Source of the DNA: Rhodobacteraceae bacterium HIMB11
GTDB lineage: Bacteria; Pseudomonadota; Alphaproteobacteria; Rhodobacterales; Rhodobacteraceae
Direction of reading: 5' to 3'
DNA length: 64,000 bases
Assembly (NCBI GenBank): GCA_000472185.1
Contig: AVDB01000004.1
Span: forward strand, 248,001 to 312,000
The notes beneath the pieces were generated by a model. The model saw only the letters and a program-made list of their open reading frames with translations, had not been told where the DNA came from and made no database searches. Shown piece by piece: positions 55,237 through 64,000 of this stretch. Every line of letters starts with the position of its first letter. Position 1 is the stretch's first letter. The position numbers were made by a program, and so were the translations under genes.

Positions 55237-55707
55237 TCAGTTTGGAAGCTTTTCTAGCAATAGCTCCAATGCATGCGCCACTGTAGCTTCTCGCACGCCC
55301 GTGCGGCCCAGTGCGCCAAAGTCGATTTGTTGGGTTTCAACACCGTCGTTGGTTGCAATGCCAAAACACACGCGCCCCTCGGGTTTGAAATCTGATCCTC
55401 CCGGTCCCGCAATGCCTGTGACGGATACGGATAATGTTGCGTTCGAATGTTTTAGCGCACCTGCTGCCATTTCGGCGGCAACTTGTTCAGACACCGCGCC
55501 TTGGGTATCCAGTGTTTCGGCGGAAATGCCCAAAATGTCTATTTTGGCTGCGTTGGAATAGGTGACAAACCCACGGTCCAAAACACGCGAACTGCCGGCA
55601 ATGGCCGTAATCGCGGCCGAGATCATCCCGCCCGTACAGCTTTCAGCAGTGGCAATCACGATGCCCGCGGCGCTGGCGCGCTCTACAACGTCCTTTGCCA
55701 GGCTCAC
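55237..55707 (-). CDS. cinA: CinA C-terminal domain protein, NMN amidase
   Basis: The 156-residue protein is the amidase domain only (PncC type), which turns nicotinamide mononucleotide into nicotinate mononucleotide. It has IATAESCTGGMISAAITAIAGSS, FVTYSNAAKIDILGI, and VSVTGIAGPGGSDF. It ends the ispD-ispF-pgpA-cinA operon and overlaps pgpA by four bases. Confidence 0.92.
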   Translation of the reverse strand: MSLAKDVVERASAAGIVIATAESCTGGMISAAITAIAGSSRVLDRGFVTYSNAAKIDILGISAETLDTQGAVSEQVAAEMAAGALKHSNATLSVSVTGIAGPGGSDFKPEGRVCFGIATNDGVETQQIDFGALGRTGVREATVAHALELLLEKLPN

Positions 55708-56192
55708 ATCAAAACCCCATGTGAAAGTGCAGCCAGTATCATGACCAATAGGGCGGCAAAGATACCTGCAATCACGTCATCCAACATCACGCCCAAAGCG
55801 TCACCACGGCGATCGAGCCATCCAATTGGGCCAATTTTCGTGATATCAAACAGGCGAAACCCAATAAAGGCAGTGACCCAACCTGGCCAAAGCGCCAAAG
55901 TATCCGCCTCCATATGCGCCGCACCGATGAACACAGGGAGCAGGGCGATCCATTGGCCAATCACCTCATCCACCACAATTTCGGATGGATCGTGATCACC
56001 GCTGTTGTTGGTGTGTTGGGCCGTGGCCCACCAGCCGAGAAAGAACACGATGACACAGGCCACAATAAACCCGGTCATACCAAACAACTCATGAACACCC
56101 CATGCCAGCGGCAGGGCGGCCAAAGATCCCCATGTGCCCGGGGCAGGGCGCAAGTATCCAACGCCAAATGTGGTAGTAATCATTTTTATCAT
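55704..56192 (-). CDS. pgpA: Phosphatidylglycerophosphatase A
   Basis: PgpA makes phosphatidylglycerol from its phosphate at the inner membrane. From ATG 56192 it has 162 residues. Motifs are [36 protein letters not shown] and [32 protein letters not shown]. The longer frame to 56378 lies inside ispF and is rejected. Start overlaps ispF stop (ATGA). Confidence 0.92.
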   Translation of the reverse strand: MIKMITTTFGVGYLRPAPGTWGSLAALPLAWGVHELFGMTGFIVACVIVFFLGWWATAQHTNNSGDHDPSEIVVDEVIGQWIALLPVFIGAAHMEADTLALWPGWVTAFIGFRLFDITKIGPIGWLDRRGDALGVMLDDVIAGIFAALLVMILAALSHGVLM

Positions 56193-56668
56193 GGTTTGAT
56201 CAATGCCGCCGTTGCGATGGATGCAATGCCCTCTTCGCGTCCTGTAAAGCCCAATTGTTCGCTTGTGGTTGCCTTTACCGAAACGCGGTTGACGTCGATG
56301 TTCAAAATATCTGCCAATGTGTTTTGCATGACCTCTGCATGTGGGCCAATTTTGGGGCGTTCGCAAATCAATGTGCAATCAATGTTTGAGATTTCATAAC
56401 CCATCTCGCGTGCCAATTCTCCTGCATGGTGCAGGAAAATATCGCTTGTTGCCCCTTTCCATTGTGGATCACTGGGCGGGAAGTGACGGCCAATGTCGCC
56501 TTGGGCCAATGCGCCATAAATGGCATCCGTGACAGCATGCATGCCGACATCCGCATCAGAATGCCCCTTAAGCGCCGCGTGATGGGGGATGCGCACACCG
56601 CATAAAATGATATGATCACCCGCCTCAAACGCGTGGACGTCATATCCATTTCCCAATCGAATATCCAT
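56189..56668 (-). CDS. ispF: 2-C-methyl-D-erythritol 2,4-cyclodiphosphate synthase
   Basis: IspF is a zinc enzyme of the MEP pathway. The 159-residue protein has [13 protein letters not shown] (metal ligands Asp and His), [36 protein letters not shown], and the C-terminal [19 protein letters not shown]. It overlaps ispD by one base. In many alphaproteobacteria ispD and ispF are fused; here they are separate. Confidence 0.96.
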   Translation of the reverse strand: MDIRLGNGYDVHAFEAGDHIILCGVRIPHHAALKGHSDADVGMHAVTDAIYGALAQGDIGRHFPPSDPQWKGATSDIFLHHAGELAREMGYEISNIDCTLICERPKIGPHAEVMQNTLADILNIDVNRVSVKATTSEQLGFTGREEGIASIATAALIKP

Positions 56669-57321
56669 TACTGTCTACTCCTTAATATTGCTTCCGCGCG
56701 GGCGAAATCCTCTGGGTAGGTGACCTTTAGGTTACCTTCACAGCCCTGCGTGATGGCCACATCCATCCCTGCGCGCCGTGCAATTTCAACGTCATCTGCG
56801 GCGGGCACGCTATTGGTCTGATGCGCGTTTAGGATTTTGCTAAATGCAAATCCTTGTGGTGTTTGTGCGCGGAATAATCCGCTGCGATCACGCGTTCCGG
56901 TAACCAATCCGTTTGCGCCCGTCCACAGCGCATCCGTGACAGGCAGGGCAGGCGCCGCCGCCTCATGTGTGGCTAGCGCGTGGATGACATCAGAAATCAC
57001 CGCGTCACTGATTGTGGCGCGTGCGGCGTCGTGGATAAGAACATGACCAGGCGCATCAGATACCAGCGCATCCAATCCATTTTTTACAGACGCATCGCGC
57101 GTGGCGCCCCCTGTGGTCAAGATCACATCGTTTAAATCGGCGGTTTCGATATCATCAGGATGCAAAACAACACAGATTTTGTCGATGTCTGGGTGATTGC
57201 GAAAGGCGTCCAATGTCCAATCAATCACGCGCCGCCCCAAGAGTGGGTGCCACTGTTTCGGCAGGGCGCTGCCCGCGCGGGTGCCGCGTCCTGCGGCAAC
57301 AATGATGGCGGCAATTGTCAT
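56668..57321 (-). CDS. ispD: 2-C-methyl-D-erythritol 4-phosphate cytidylyltransferase
   Basis: IspD adds CMP to MEP. From ATG 57321 (AAAGGA ribosome binding site) it has 217 residues with [21 protein letters not shown] at the CTP site, [15 protein letters not shown], and [16 protein letters not shown] at the end. An in-frame start at 57354 adds 11 unsupported residues. It leads a four-gene operon. Confidence 0.95.
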   Translation of the reverse strand: MTIAAIIVAAGRGTRAGSALPKQWHPLLGRRVIDWTLDAFRNHPDIDKICVVLHPDDIETADLNDVILTTGGATRDASVKNGLDALVSDAPGHVLIHDAARATISDAVISDVIHALATHEAAAPALPVTDALWTGANGLVTGTRDRSGLFRAQTPQGFAFSKILNAHQTNSVPAADDVEIARRAGMDVAITQGCEGNLKVTYPEDFARAEAILRSRQ

Positions 57322-57482
57322 GTTTTTAGTCCTTTCATTGATGTCTAGTCGCAAGGGTTTGCAATTGCAATGGGGAGAGGGGTGCGCTGAATATGCCTAA
57401 AATATAGGCGATGTATATTTATTGCCCCTATTTTGTGCGATTTGTCATTGTCATGGGGCGTTATGCATGGATAAGAATACCT

Positions 57483-58457
57483 ATGAGCATTGATTTAGGA
57501 TCAACGCAGCTGTCGCTGCCTGTGTTTTTGGCGCCCTTGGCGGGGATCACCGATTTGCCCTTTCGCAATTTGGTGCAATCCTTTGGCGCGGGGTTGGTGG
57601 TCAGTGAAATGATCGCATCCCAAGAGATGGTCGAGGCGAAATATTCTGCACGCGATAAGGCTGAATTGGGGTTGGGTGTTGAAAACACCTCGGTTCAAAT
57701 TGCGGGCCGTGATCCCTATTGGATGTCAGAGGCCGCAAGATTGATTGCGGATCAGGGCGCGCGGGTGATTGATATTAATATGGGATGTCCTGCGAAAAAG
57801 GTTGTGAACGGCTATTCTGGATCGGCCTTGATGCGCGATTTGGATCATGCGCTCAGTTTGATTGAGGCGGTGGTAATGGCCGTGGATGTGCCCGTCACAT
57901 TGAAAACACGATTAGGATGGGATGACACATTGGTGAACGCGCCCGAATTGGCACGCCGTGCCCAAGATGCGGGCATTCGCATGATCGTGATCCATGGGCG
58001 CACCCGTTGCCAGTTCTACAAAGGACACGCGGATTGGGCCGCAATCCATCGGGTGAAACAAACTGTGTCGATCCCTGTGATCGCAAATGGGGATATTGTG
58101 TCTAGTGATCACGCAACGCGCGCCATGGCGCAGTCAGGGGCCGATGGCGTCATGGTGGGGCGTGGTGCGCAGGGCCGTCCATGGGCCATTGCGGAAATTG
58201 CCCATGCTCTAACAGGATCTCCCATGCCCAACATTCCCAAAGGCGCGGATTTGGTGAATATGATCGCAGGCCATTATGAGGCGATTTTGGGGTTTTATGG
58301 CACCGAATTAGGGGTGCGCGTGGCCCGCAAACATTTGGGGTGGTACATGGATCAGGCAGAAACAAACCGCCAAATACGGCGCGCAATCTTAACTGCAAAT
58401 GATCCGCAGGATGTCTTTGACCGTTTATCAGATGCAATTTTACAGGAGGCCGCGTAA
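57483..58457 (+). CDS. dusB: tRNA-dihydrouridine synthase, NifR3 type
   Basis: DusB reduces specific uridines in tRNA with FMN. From ATG 57483 it has 324 residues: VFLAPLAGITDLPFRNL, MGCPAKKVVNGYSGSALMRD with the catalytic Cys, HGRTRCQFYKGHADW and GADGVMVGRGAQGRPW. It was first named nifR3 in Rhodobacter capsulatus, where it precedes ntrB as here. An upstream ATG at 57411 is less likely because the added part is unlike the family. Its stop overlaps ntrB by one base. Confidence 0.92.
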   Translation: MSIDLGSTQLSLPVFLAPLAGITDLPFRNLVQSFGAGLVVSEMIASQEMVEAKYSARDKAELGLGVENTSVQIAGRDPYWMSEAARLIADQGARVIDINMGCPAKKVVNGYSGSALMRDLDHALSLIEAVVMAVDVPVTLKTRLGWDDTLVNAPELARRAQDAGIRMIVIHGRTRCQFYKGHADWAAIHRVKQTVSIPVIANGDIVSSDHATRAMAQSGADGVMVGRGAQGRPWAIAEIAHALTGSPMPNIPKGADLVNMIAGHYEAILGFYGTELGVRVARKHLGWYMDQAETNRQIRRAILTANDPQDVFDRLSDAILQEAA

Positions 58458-59527
58458 TGCATGCCGCATTAGATACCATTTGGGTCTCGCTTCCCATTCC
58501 TGCGATTTTGGTGAATGCGGGGGATAAGATTGCCGAAATAAACCCCGCCGCCGAAGGGTTTTTTAATACATCAAACCGCGCCATCAACGGCGTTCCGTTG
58601 TTTGATCGTCTGATGGTGGATGCCCCGCTTGAGGCTGCGTATCATCGTGCCCGTGAACATTCCACACCGCTGTTTGTGAATGATGTGGATGTGGGCACAG
58701 GGGATCGTGCGCCCTTGCAGTGTAATTTGAAATTTGCCCCCGTTTTAGAACATCCTGGGTTTATGATCCTGCTACTTGCCCCGCGCGAATTGGCGGGATG
58801 GATGTCACAAACCCAAACCGTTAAATCGGCGGCGAAATCCGCAATTGGTATGGCCGAAATGTTAGCCCATGAAATCAAAAATCCCTTGGCGGGGATTACG
58901 GGGGCGGCGCAACTATTGTCCATGGGGCTTGAGCCCAAAGACCTTGAGCTGACCGATTTGATCGTCGAAGAAACACGGCGCATTGTGAAATTGCTTGAAC
59001 AGGTTGAACAGTTTGGAAATTTGCGCGAACCCATCCGACAGCCTGTAAACCTGCATGATATCTTGGATCGCGTGCGCCGTTCGGCCCTATTGGGATTTGG
59101 GGCGCATATGACGATCACCGATGAGTATGACCCATCCTTGCCCCCTGCCTTGGGGGATATTGATCAGTTGATGCAAGTGATCATGAACCTTGTGAAGAAC
59201 GCAGCCGAGGCCAGCCCGCAGGGCGGCACCATTCGCCTGCGCACCTATTATGAACATTCCTTCCGCTTGCGCAGATCGGACAGTGTGGGCCAAGCGCTGC
59301 CGTTGCAGGTCGAGGTTTGGGATGACGGCCCAGGTCTGCCCGATGAAATAAAGAATGACATTTTTGATCCCTTTGTATCGGGGCGCGAAAACGGAACGGG
59401 GTTGGGATTGGCGCTGGCGTCAAAAATTATTTCGGATCACGGGGGATGGATTTCTGTGAATTCCGTTCCGGGGCGCACAGTTTTTAGAATGTCTTTGCCC
59501 ATGGCGACGACCCAGAAAGGAGCGTAA
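58457..59527 (+). CDS. ntrB: Nitrogen sensor histidine kinase
   Basis: NtrB phosphorylates NtrC under nitrogen limitation and is controlled by PII proteins. The 356-residue protein has an N-terminal PAS domain (about residues 10-110), the H-box MLAHEIKNPLAGITGAAQLL with His138, N-box VIMNLVKNAAEAS, and G-boxes VWDDGPGLPDEI and GRENGTGLGLALAS. There are no membrane segments. It is four bases upstream of ntrC. Confidence 0.95.
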   Translation: MHAALDTIWVSLPIPAILVNAGDKIAEINPAAEGFFNTSNRAINGVPLFDRLMVDAPLEAAYHRAREHSTPLFVNDVDVGTGDRAPLQCNLKFAPVLEHPGFMILLLAPRELAGWMSQTQTVKSAAKSAIGMAEMLAHEIKNPLAGITGAAQLLSMGLEPKDLELTDLIVEETRRIVKLLEQVEQFGNLREPIRQPVNLHDILDRVRRSALLGFGAHMTITDEYDPSLPPALGDIDQLMQVIMNLVKNAAEASPQGGTIRLRTYYEHSFRLRRSDSVGQALPLQVEVWDDGPGLPDEIKNDIFDPFVSGRENGTGLGLALASKIISDHGGWISVNSVPGRTVFRMSLPMATTQKGA

Positions 59528-59530
59528 CAG

Positions 59531-60901
59531 ATGGACGGTACCGTACTGATTGCAGATGATGATCGCACCATTCGAACGGTTTTGACACAGGCCTTGACGC
59601 GGGCAGGGTGCAACGTGCATGCGACATCCAGTTTGACCACACTGATGCGGTGGATTTCCGAGGGCAAAGGCGACACCGTGATCACCGATGTTATGATGCC
59701 AGATGGCAATGGGATCGAGATGTTGCCAAAAATCGCCCAAGATCGTCCCGGCCTGCCCGTGATTGTAATTTCCGCGCAAAACACGATCATGACGGCCATT
59801 CAGGCGAATGAGGCCAAGGCCTTTGATTACCTGCCAAAACCCTTTGATCTGCCCGATTTAATGACCCGTGTGGGTAAGGCACTGCAATCGCGCCGCACGC
59901 TGTCACGGGGTGGTGCAGAACAGGGGAGTGATGGTGCGGGGGATGGGGCCTTGCCTCTAGTTGGGACAACGCCGATCATGCAGGAACTTTATCGCACGAT
60001 TGCGCGCATCATGAATTCGGACCTGCCGATCCTTGTCGGTGGCGAGAGTGGAACGGGCAAAAGCCTGATCGCAAAACTGCTGCATAATTTTTCAGATCGC
60101 CGCAATTTACCCTTTGTTTCAGTGGGAGCGGACGATTTAACCGATCTTGACGGCCCTGCCAAAGTGTTGGCGCGGGCCAAAGGCGGCACAATTGTATTCG
60201 AAGAAATTGGTGATTTTCCCCCAAACGTACAGGCGCGTATTGTCACGATGATTGATAATTCGGGCGCGCATGCCCCGCGCGTTATCGGCACCCTGCAGGG
60301 GGATGTGCCAAGTGCGCTAAGCGACGGTTTGGTGCGGGATGATTTGTATTATCGCATTGCAGGGGCGACGATTGATGTCCCTTCTTTGCGTGAACGCGTC
60401 GAAGATATCGCACTCTTGGCAGATCACTTTTTGGCGAAATTGGATCGTGATGGCGCAAGCACCAGTCGACTGTCCGATGATGCATTGGACCTGATGCGGA
60501 AATATGTTTGGCCCGGAAACGTGCGGCAATTGGAAAATATCGTGCGGCGGCTGGGGTTGACGGCGCAGGAAACGCGGATTTCCAAAGTCGAGGTCGAAGC
60601 CGCCCTGCGCATGCAGCCCGAGGCAGATAAACTTCCTCATCGTGGTGGTGAAAAACTTAGCGCAGATGTTGAGCGCCATTTGCGTCGCTATTTCGATTTG
60701 CACGGTGGTGATCTGCCGCCGCCTGGATTACATGCGCGCGTCTTGCGAGAGGTTGAAGCGCCCATGATTGAAATCGCGCTTGATGCGACGGGGGGCAATC
60801 AGGCGAAATGTGCCGATTTGCTGGGGATTAACCGCAATACACTTCGTAAAAAGATTAACGAACTCGACATAAAAGTCACGCGGCGGCGAAAACTGATGTA
60901 A
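59531..60901 (+). CDS. ntrC: Nitrogen response regulator NtrC, Rhodobacter type
   Basis: The 456-residue protein has a receiver domain (Asp53 in [12 protein letters not shown]), an AAA+ domain with Walker [17 protein letters not shown] and Walker [15 protein letters not shown], and a C-terminal Fis-type helix-turn-helix ([22 protein letters not shown]). Between Walker A and B the loop reads [21 protein letters not shown], so the GAFTGA sequence that contacts sigma-54 is absent. R. capsulatus NtrC has the same trait and activates sigma-70 promoters. This protein is therefore probably an RpoN-independent activator. Confidence 0.95.
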   Translation: MDGTVLIADDDRTIRTVLTQALTRAGCNVHATSSLTTLMRWISEGKGDTVITDVMMPDGNGIEMLPKIAQDRPGLPVIVISAQNTIMTAIQANEAKAFDYLPKPFDLPDLMTRVGKALQSRRTLSRGGAEQGSDGAGDGALPLVGTTPIMQELYRTIARIMNSDLPILVGGESGTGKSLIAKLLHNFSDRRNLPFVSVGADDLTDLDGPAKVLARAKGGTIVFEEIGDFPPNVQARIVTMIDNSGAHAPRVIGTLQGDVPSALSDGLVRDDLYYRIAGATIDVPSLRERVEDIALLADHFLAKLDRDGASTSRLSDDALDLMRKYVWPGNVRQLENIVRRLGLTAQETRISKVEVEAALRMQPEADKLPHRGGEKLSADVERHLRRYFDLHGGDLPPPGLHARVLREVEAPMIEIALDATGGNQAKCADLLGINRNTLRKKINELDIKVTRRRKLM

Positions 60902-60966
60902 TTCCGCAACAACTGTGTTACATAGACGACAGGCGGCGGTTCACGTAAGGCGTCTGGGGAGGTGCA

Positions 60967-63228
60967 TTGGCTGATAAACTGCGGAATAGCCGTTGGATTA
61001 GGTATTCCAACCTGCGCAAATTGAAGCGTCTGCAGAGCTATTTTACCTTTATTATGATCGTGTTAGGGCCCGTTCTTGCGGTGGTCACTTACCTTTTGCT
61101 GGGGCCTCTTGATACGGGGTCACGTGGCACGGCACTGCGCATTATTTTGATGTGTGATTTGGTCTATGTCCTGCTGATCATCGGGCTGCTGTTTCAACGC
61201 ATTATGGCTATTATCGCACAGCGGCGGCGAAAATCCGCTGGTTCGCAATTGCATCTGCGTCTCACAGGGTTTTTCACGCTGATGTCACTGGTTCCGACGA
61301 TCACGGTCGCCGTGTTTGCAACCATTTCAATCAACATGGGATTTGAGGCATGGTTTTCCGATCGCGTTCAAAACGTGATCCGCGTGTCACTGGATGCGGC
61401 ACAAGCCTATGAATTTGAACAAACGTCAGGCCTGCGCGAAGATGCAAAATCACTGGGTCGTCGCCTAGAACAGGTGAAAGCAGGACAGCGCATTGAAGAT
61501 CCAGGTGCCATCCGACAGGAATTGGACCGTGGGCAGCAATCCATTCAACGCGGATTGAAAGAGGCCTTTGTCATCACGGGCGATGGGACACTGCGCCTGC
61601 GGGGATTTCGCAGTTACAAATTCGACTATGAAATGCCACCGCCGCAGGCCTTTGATTTGGCGTTTGAGGATGTGCACATAATCCGTGATTACGAAAACAA
61701 CGAACTACGTGCATTGGTGGCGTTGCGCGGATTTGGAGATCAGTATCTATATGTCACGCGCGAGGTTGATGGCGTGCTTTTGGGCCTATTGGATCAAACG
61801 CAGCAAACCGCGCGACTTTATCAACAGCTTGAACAAGATCGCGATTTGTATTTGTTCAACTTTGGTCTTTTGTATCTGGCCTTTGCAGTGTTGCTTATCG
61901 TGTCCTCCGCTCTTCTATCGCTTTGGTTTGCCGAACGTTTGTCGCGCCCCATCGGGCGCTTGGTGGGTGCGGCGCAGCGTGTTGGGGATGGTGAGTTAGA
62001 GACCCAAGTTGTTGAAGAAGAAGGCGACGATGAAATCGCGCGGCTAAGCGTGTATTTCAACAAAATGACCCGTCAGCTGAAAGGGCAGCGCGACAGGCTG
62101 CTGGAAAATACCGCACAGATCGAAGAACGCCGCCGCCTGTTTGATTCTGTTCTATCATCTGTAACCTCGGGTGTTGTTGGATTGGACGCACAGGGCCGTG
62201 TAAGTTTCGTCAACAGATCGGCGCGCCGCTTGCTTGGCTGGGCCGTGGGGGAACACAAACAACATCATCTTGAGGTGGTTGTTCCCGAATTTTCCCCCTT
62301 GTTTGCCCGACTGAAAGACAGTGGGAACGACAGTGTTCAAGATGAAGTCAAGGTTGTCAGAGGGGGGCGATTGGAAAATTTGCTGGTCCGCGTCGCACCG
62401 CGCACATCCGAAGGTGGCGCATTAGAAGGCTATGTTATCGCCTTTGATGACGTGACGGATTTGGTGGCGGCGCAACGTTCGGCAGCATGGGGGGATGTTG
62501 CCCGTCGCATTGCCCATGAGATCAAAAACCCACTAACGCCCATCCAACTGTCCGCGGAACGCATTCGCCGAAAATTCAGCCCGAAATTGGCTACGGATGC
62601 CGATGATTTGGATCGCATGACACAGGTGATCGTGCGGCAAACGAATGATCTGCGCCGCATTGTCGATGAATTTTCAAAATTCGCCCGCATGCCAGAGGCA
62701 ATAAAACAGCGCGAAGACATTGTCTCCATCCTAAATCAGGCGGTGACATTACAGCAGGCAGGCCAACCCGATGTGGCATTTCATATCGATATCCCAGATC
62801 AGGTGATCCCCCTAAGCCTGGATGCGACTATGATTTCGCAGGCGCTGACAAACCTAATTAAAAACGCAGGAGAAGCCATTGAAACCCTTATTGAAAAGGG
62901 TGTTTCAATGGATTTGAAGCCAGCGATTGCAATTTCATTGACGGATCAGGACACACAGGTGTCCATTACGATCAGCGACAATGGAATAGGACTTCCACAA
63001 GATCGAGCCAAACTGTTTGAACCCTATGTCACCACACGGGACAAGGGGACAGGTCTTGGCCTGCCGATTGTGAAGAAAATCATCGAAGAGCACGGAGGGG
63101 TGCTTCGCTTGGATGATGCAGAACCCATTGGTGACACGCAGCATGTTGGTGCTGCTGCCACCATCGAATTGCCCAAACTACAAGCCGAGGATGCGGGGCG
63201 TAAAAGTAAAAAGGTGCACGAGCAATGA
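60967..63228 (+). CDS. ntrY: Membrane sensor histidine kinase NtrY
   Basis: NtrY is the membrane sensor that pairs with NtrX and in alphaproteobacteria responds to nitrogen, redox or envelope cues. The 753-residue protein has about three hydrophobic segments near the N-terminus and one near residues 295-320, a periplasmic stretch between, a HAMP domain (about 320-375), a PAS domain (about 385-495), H-box RRIAHEIKNPLTPIQLSAE with His517 and G-box DKGTGLGLPIVKK. The start is TTG 60967 after GGGGAGG. Its stop overlaps ntrX (ATGA). Confidence 0.94.
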   Translation: MADKLRNSRWIRYSNLRKLKRLQSYFTFIMIVLGPVLAVVTYLLLGPLDTGSRGTALRIILMCDLVYVLLIIGLLFQRIMAIIAQRRRKSAGSQLHLRLTGFFTLMSLVPTITVAVFATISINMGFEAWFSDRVQNVIRVSLDAAQAYEFEQTSGLREDAKSLGRRLEQVKAGQRIEDPGAIRQELDRGQQSIQRGLKEAFVITGDGTLRLRGFRSYKFDYEMPPPQAFDLAFEDVHIIRDYENNELRALVALRGFGDQYLYVTREVDGVLLGLLDQTQQTARLYQQLEQDRDLYLFNFGLLYLAFAVLLIVSSALLSLWFAERLSRPIGRLVGAAQRVGDGELETQVVEEEGDDEIARLSVYFNKMTRQLKGQRDRLLENTAQIEERRRLFDSVLSSVTSGVVGLDAQGRVSFVNRSARRLLGWAVGEHKQHHLEVVVPEFSPLFARLKDSGNDSVQDEVKVVRGGRLENLLVRVAPRTSEGGALEGYVIAFDDVTDLVAAQRSAAWGDVARRIAHEIKNPLTPIQLSAERIRRKFSPKLATDADDLDRMTQVIVRQTNDLRRIVDEFSKFARMPEAIKQREDIVSILNQAVTLQQAGQPDVAFHIDIPDQVIPLSLDATMISQALTNLIKNAGEAIETLIEKGVSMDLKPAIAISLTDQDTQVSITISDNGIGLPQDRAKLFEPYVTTRDKGTGLGLPIVKKIIEEHGGVLRLDDAEPIGDTQHVGAAATIELPKLQAEDAGRKSKKVHEQ

Positions 63229-64000
63229 GCGATATTTTAATTGTAGATGACGAGCGCGATATCCGAGAGCTGATTTCGGAAATTCTGATTGATGAGGGGT
63301 ACACAACCCGTTTGGCAGGCACATCCGAGGATGCCATGCACGAAGTTACATCACAGCCTCCGGGTTTGATGATTTTGGATATCTGGCTGAAAGACAGCGA
63401 TATGGACGGGATTGATATTCTGAAAAAGGTGAAATCGGACTATCCCGAAGTTCCCGTCGTCATTATTTCAGGGCACGGAAATATCGAAATTGCGGTCGCC
63501 GCAATCAAACAGGGCGCGTATGATTTTATCGAAAAACCCTTTAATATTGATCAGCTGTTGGTGGTTATTCGCCGCGCAATGGAAACATCCCGTTTGCGCC
63601 GTGAAAACATCACCCTTCGTCAAAAAGATAACCCTGTCAGTGATTTGATCGGCAGCAGCACGGGGTTCCGTGAGCTGGTTTCGCAATTGGATAAGGTGGC
63701 CAAATCAAACAGCCGCATCATGTTGCGCGGTGGATCGGGCGTGGGCAAAGAAACCGCAGCGCGTTACATCCACGCACAATCGGATCGCGCCGCTGGACCA
63801 TTTGTTGTTGTGGGATGCGCAACCATTGAACCCGATCGCATGGAAGAGGTGCTGTTTGGCCGCGAAAGTGGCGATCATAACGGAGCGCAAGGATTGTTGG
63901 AACAGGCCCATGGCGGCGTGATTTATTTCGATGAAGTGGCCGATATGCCATTGATGACCCAATCAAAAATCCTGCGTGTTTTGGTTGATCAAAAATTCCA
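63225..64000 (+). CDS. ntrX: Response regulator NtrX, truncated at window edge
   Basis: The gene begins with ATG 63225 overlapping the ntrY stop and runs off the right edge after 258 codons. It has a receiver domain (ILIVDDERDIRELI, phosphorylated Asp52 in LDIWLKDSDMDG, EKPFN) and the start of an AAA+ domain with Walker A RGGSGVGKETAAR and Walker B GGVIYFDEVADMP. The loop between is EEVLFGRESGDHNGAQGLLEQAH, so GAFTGA is missing here also. The DNA-binding end lies outside the window. Confidence 0.93.
   Translation, partial: MSDILIVDDERDIRELISEILIDEGYTTRLAGTSEDAMHEVTSQPPGLMILDIWLKDSDMDGIDILKKVKSDYPEVPVVIISGHGNIEIAVAAIKQGAYDFIEKPFNIDQLLVVIRRAMETSRLRRENITLRQKDNPVSDLIGSSTGFRELVSQLDKVAKSNSRIMLRGGSGVGKETAARYIHAQSDRAAGPFVVVGCATIEPDRMEEVLFGRESGDHNGAQGLLEQAHGGVIYFDEVADMPLMTQSKILRVLVDQKF

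Noticed and set aside
55914-56399. Plus-strand frame of 161 codons across pgpA and ispF
   Set aside because: It is antisense to two well-supported enzyme genes and has no family features.

Overview
The window looks like a chromosomal core region of a marine Rhodobacteraceae bacterium (Roseobacter group, Alphaproteobacteria) of moderate GC, roughly half by eye and not computed. The main markers are the order dusB(nifR3)-ntrB-ntrC-ntrY-ntrX with an NtrC lacking the sigma-54 contact motif, a uronate dehydrogenase, a class II DAHP synthase, LpxI instead of LpxH, a GlxA-type AraC regulator beside a liv-type ABC operon, and the pyrH-frr-uppS-cdsA-dxr-rseP-bamA-skp-fabZ-lpxA-lpxI-lpxB run. No rRNA, tRNA, CRISPR array, insertion sequence, prophage or integrase was seen.

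Layout. 1-6.7 kb: a truncated probable regulator with a structured leader, a small membrane protein, uronate dehydrogenase, a divergent pair of peptidoglycan enzymes (MepK-like and LdtD-like), and an lpxD-ACP-fabF mini-operon. 6.7-13 kb: MFS transporter, glucokinase, a DUF3179 relic and uvrA; a roughly 115-bp two-hairpin intergenic repeat occurs twice here, each time between convergent genes. 13-19.3 kb: a complete branched-chain-amino-acid-type ABC transporter with its own regulator. 19.5-22.5 kb: DAHP synthase, SSB, a lytic transglycosylase, an ABM monooxygenase-like protein. 22.5-28.7 kb: a peptide-type ABC transporter with fused ATPases. 28.9-41.6 kb: miaA, then the translation / isoprenoid / envelope biogenesis cluster. 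41.6-49.9 kb: IalB-like protein, a decayed DUF853 ATPase gene, and a valine-catabolism operon with a divergent LysR regulator. 50-53.8 kb: CBS protein, coaD, a frameshifted RTX protein, hpt, ratA/coq10 and a GT25 glycosyltransferase with an internal stop. 53.9-57.3 kb: amt and the ispD-ispF-pgpA-cinA operon. 57.4-64 kb: the nitrogen regulatory operon, cut off inside ntrX.

How genes fit together. Lipid A is made by lpxD near 4 kb with a dedicated-looking ACP and ketosynthase, and by fabZ-lpxA-lpxI-lpxB near 38-41 kb; the outer membrane machine genes bamA and skp sit in the same operon. The valine operon covers isobutyryl-CoA to propionyl-CoA except for the hydratase step. Both ABC operons begin with the binding-protein gene followed at once by an intrinsic terminator, as expected for over-expression of the binding protein.

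The most notable points are the repeated two-hairpin element, five disrupted genes (DUF3179, lpxA, DUF853, RTX, GT25), two candidate small RNAs or leader RNAs, paired palindromes in the liv and mms control regions, and NtrC and NtrX proteins that both lack the GAFTGA loop. I did not find an unmistakably new multi-gene system; the repeat element is the best candidate for something undescribed.
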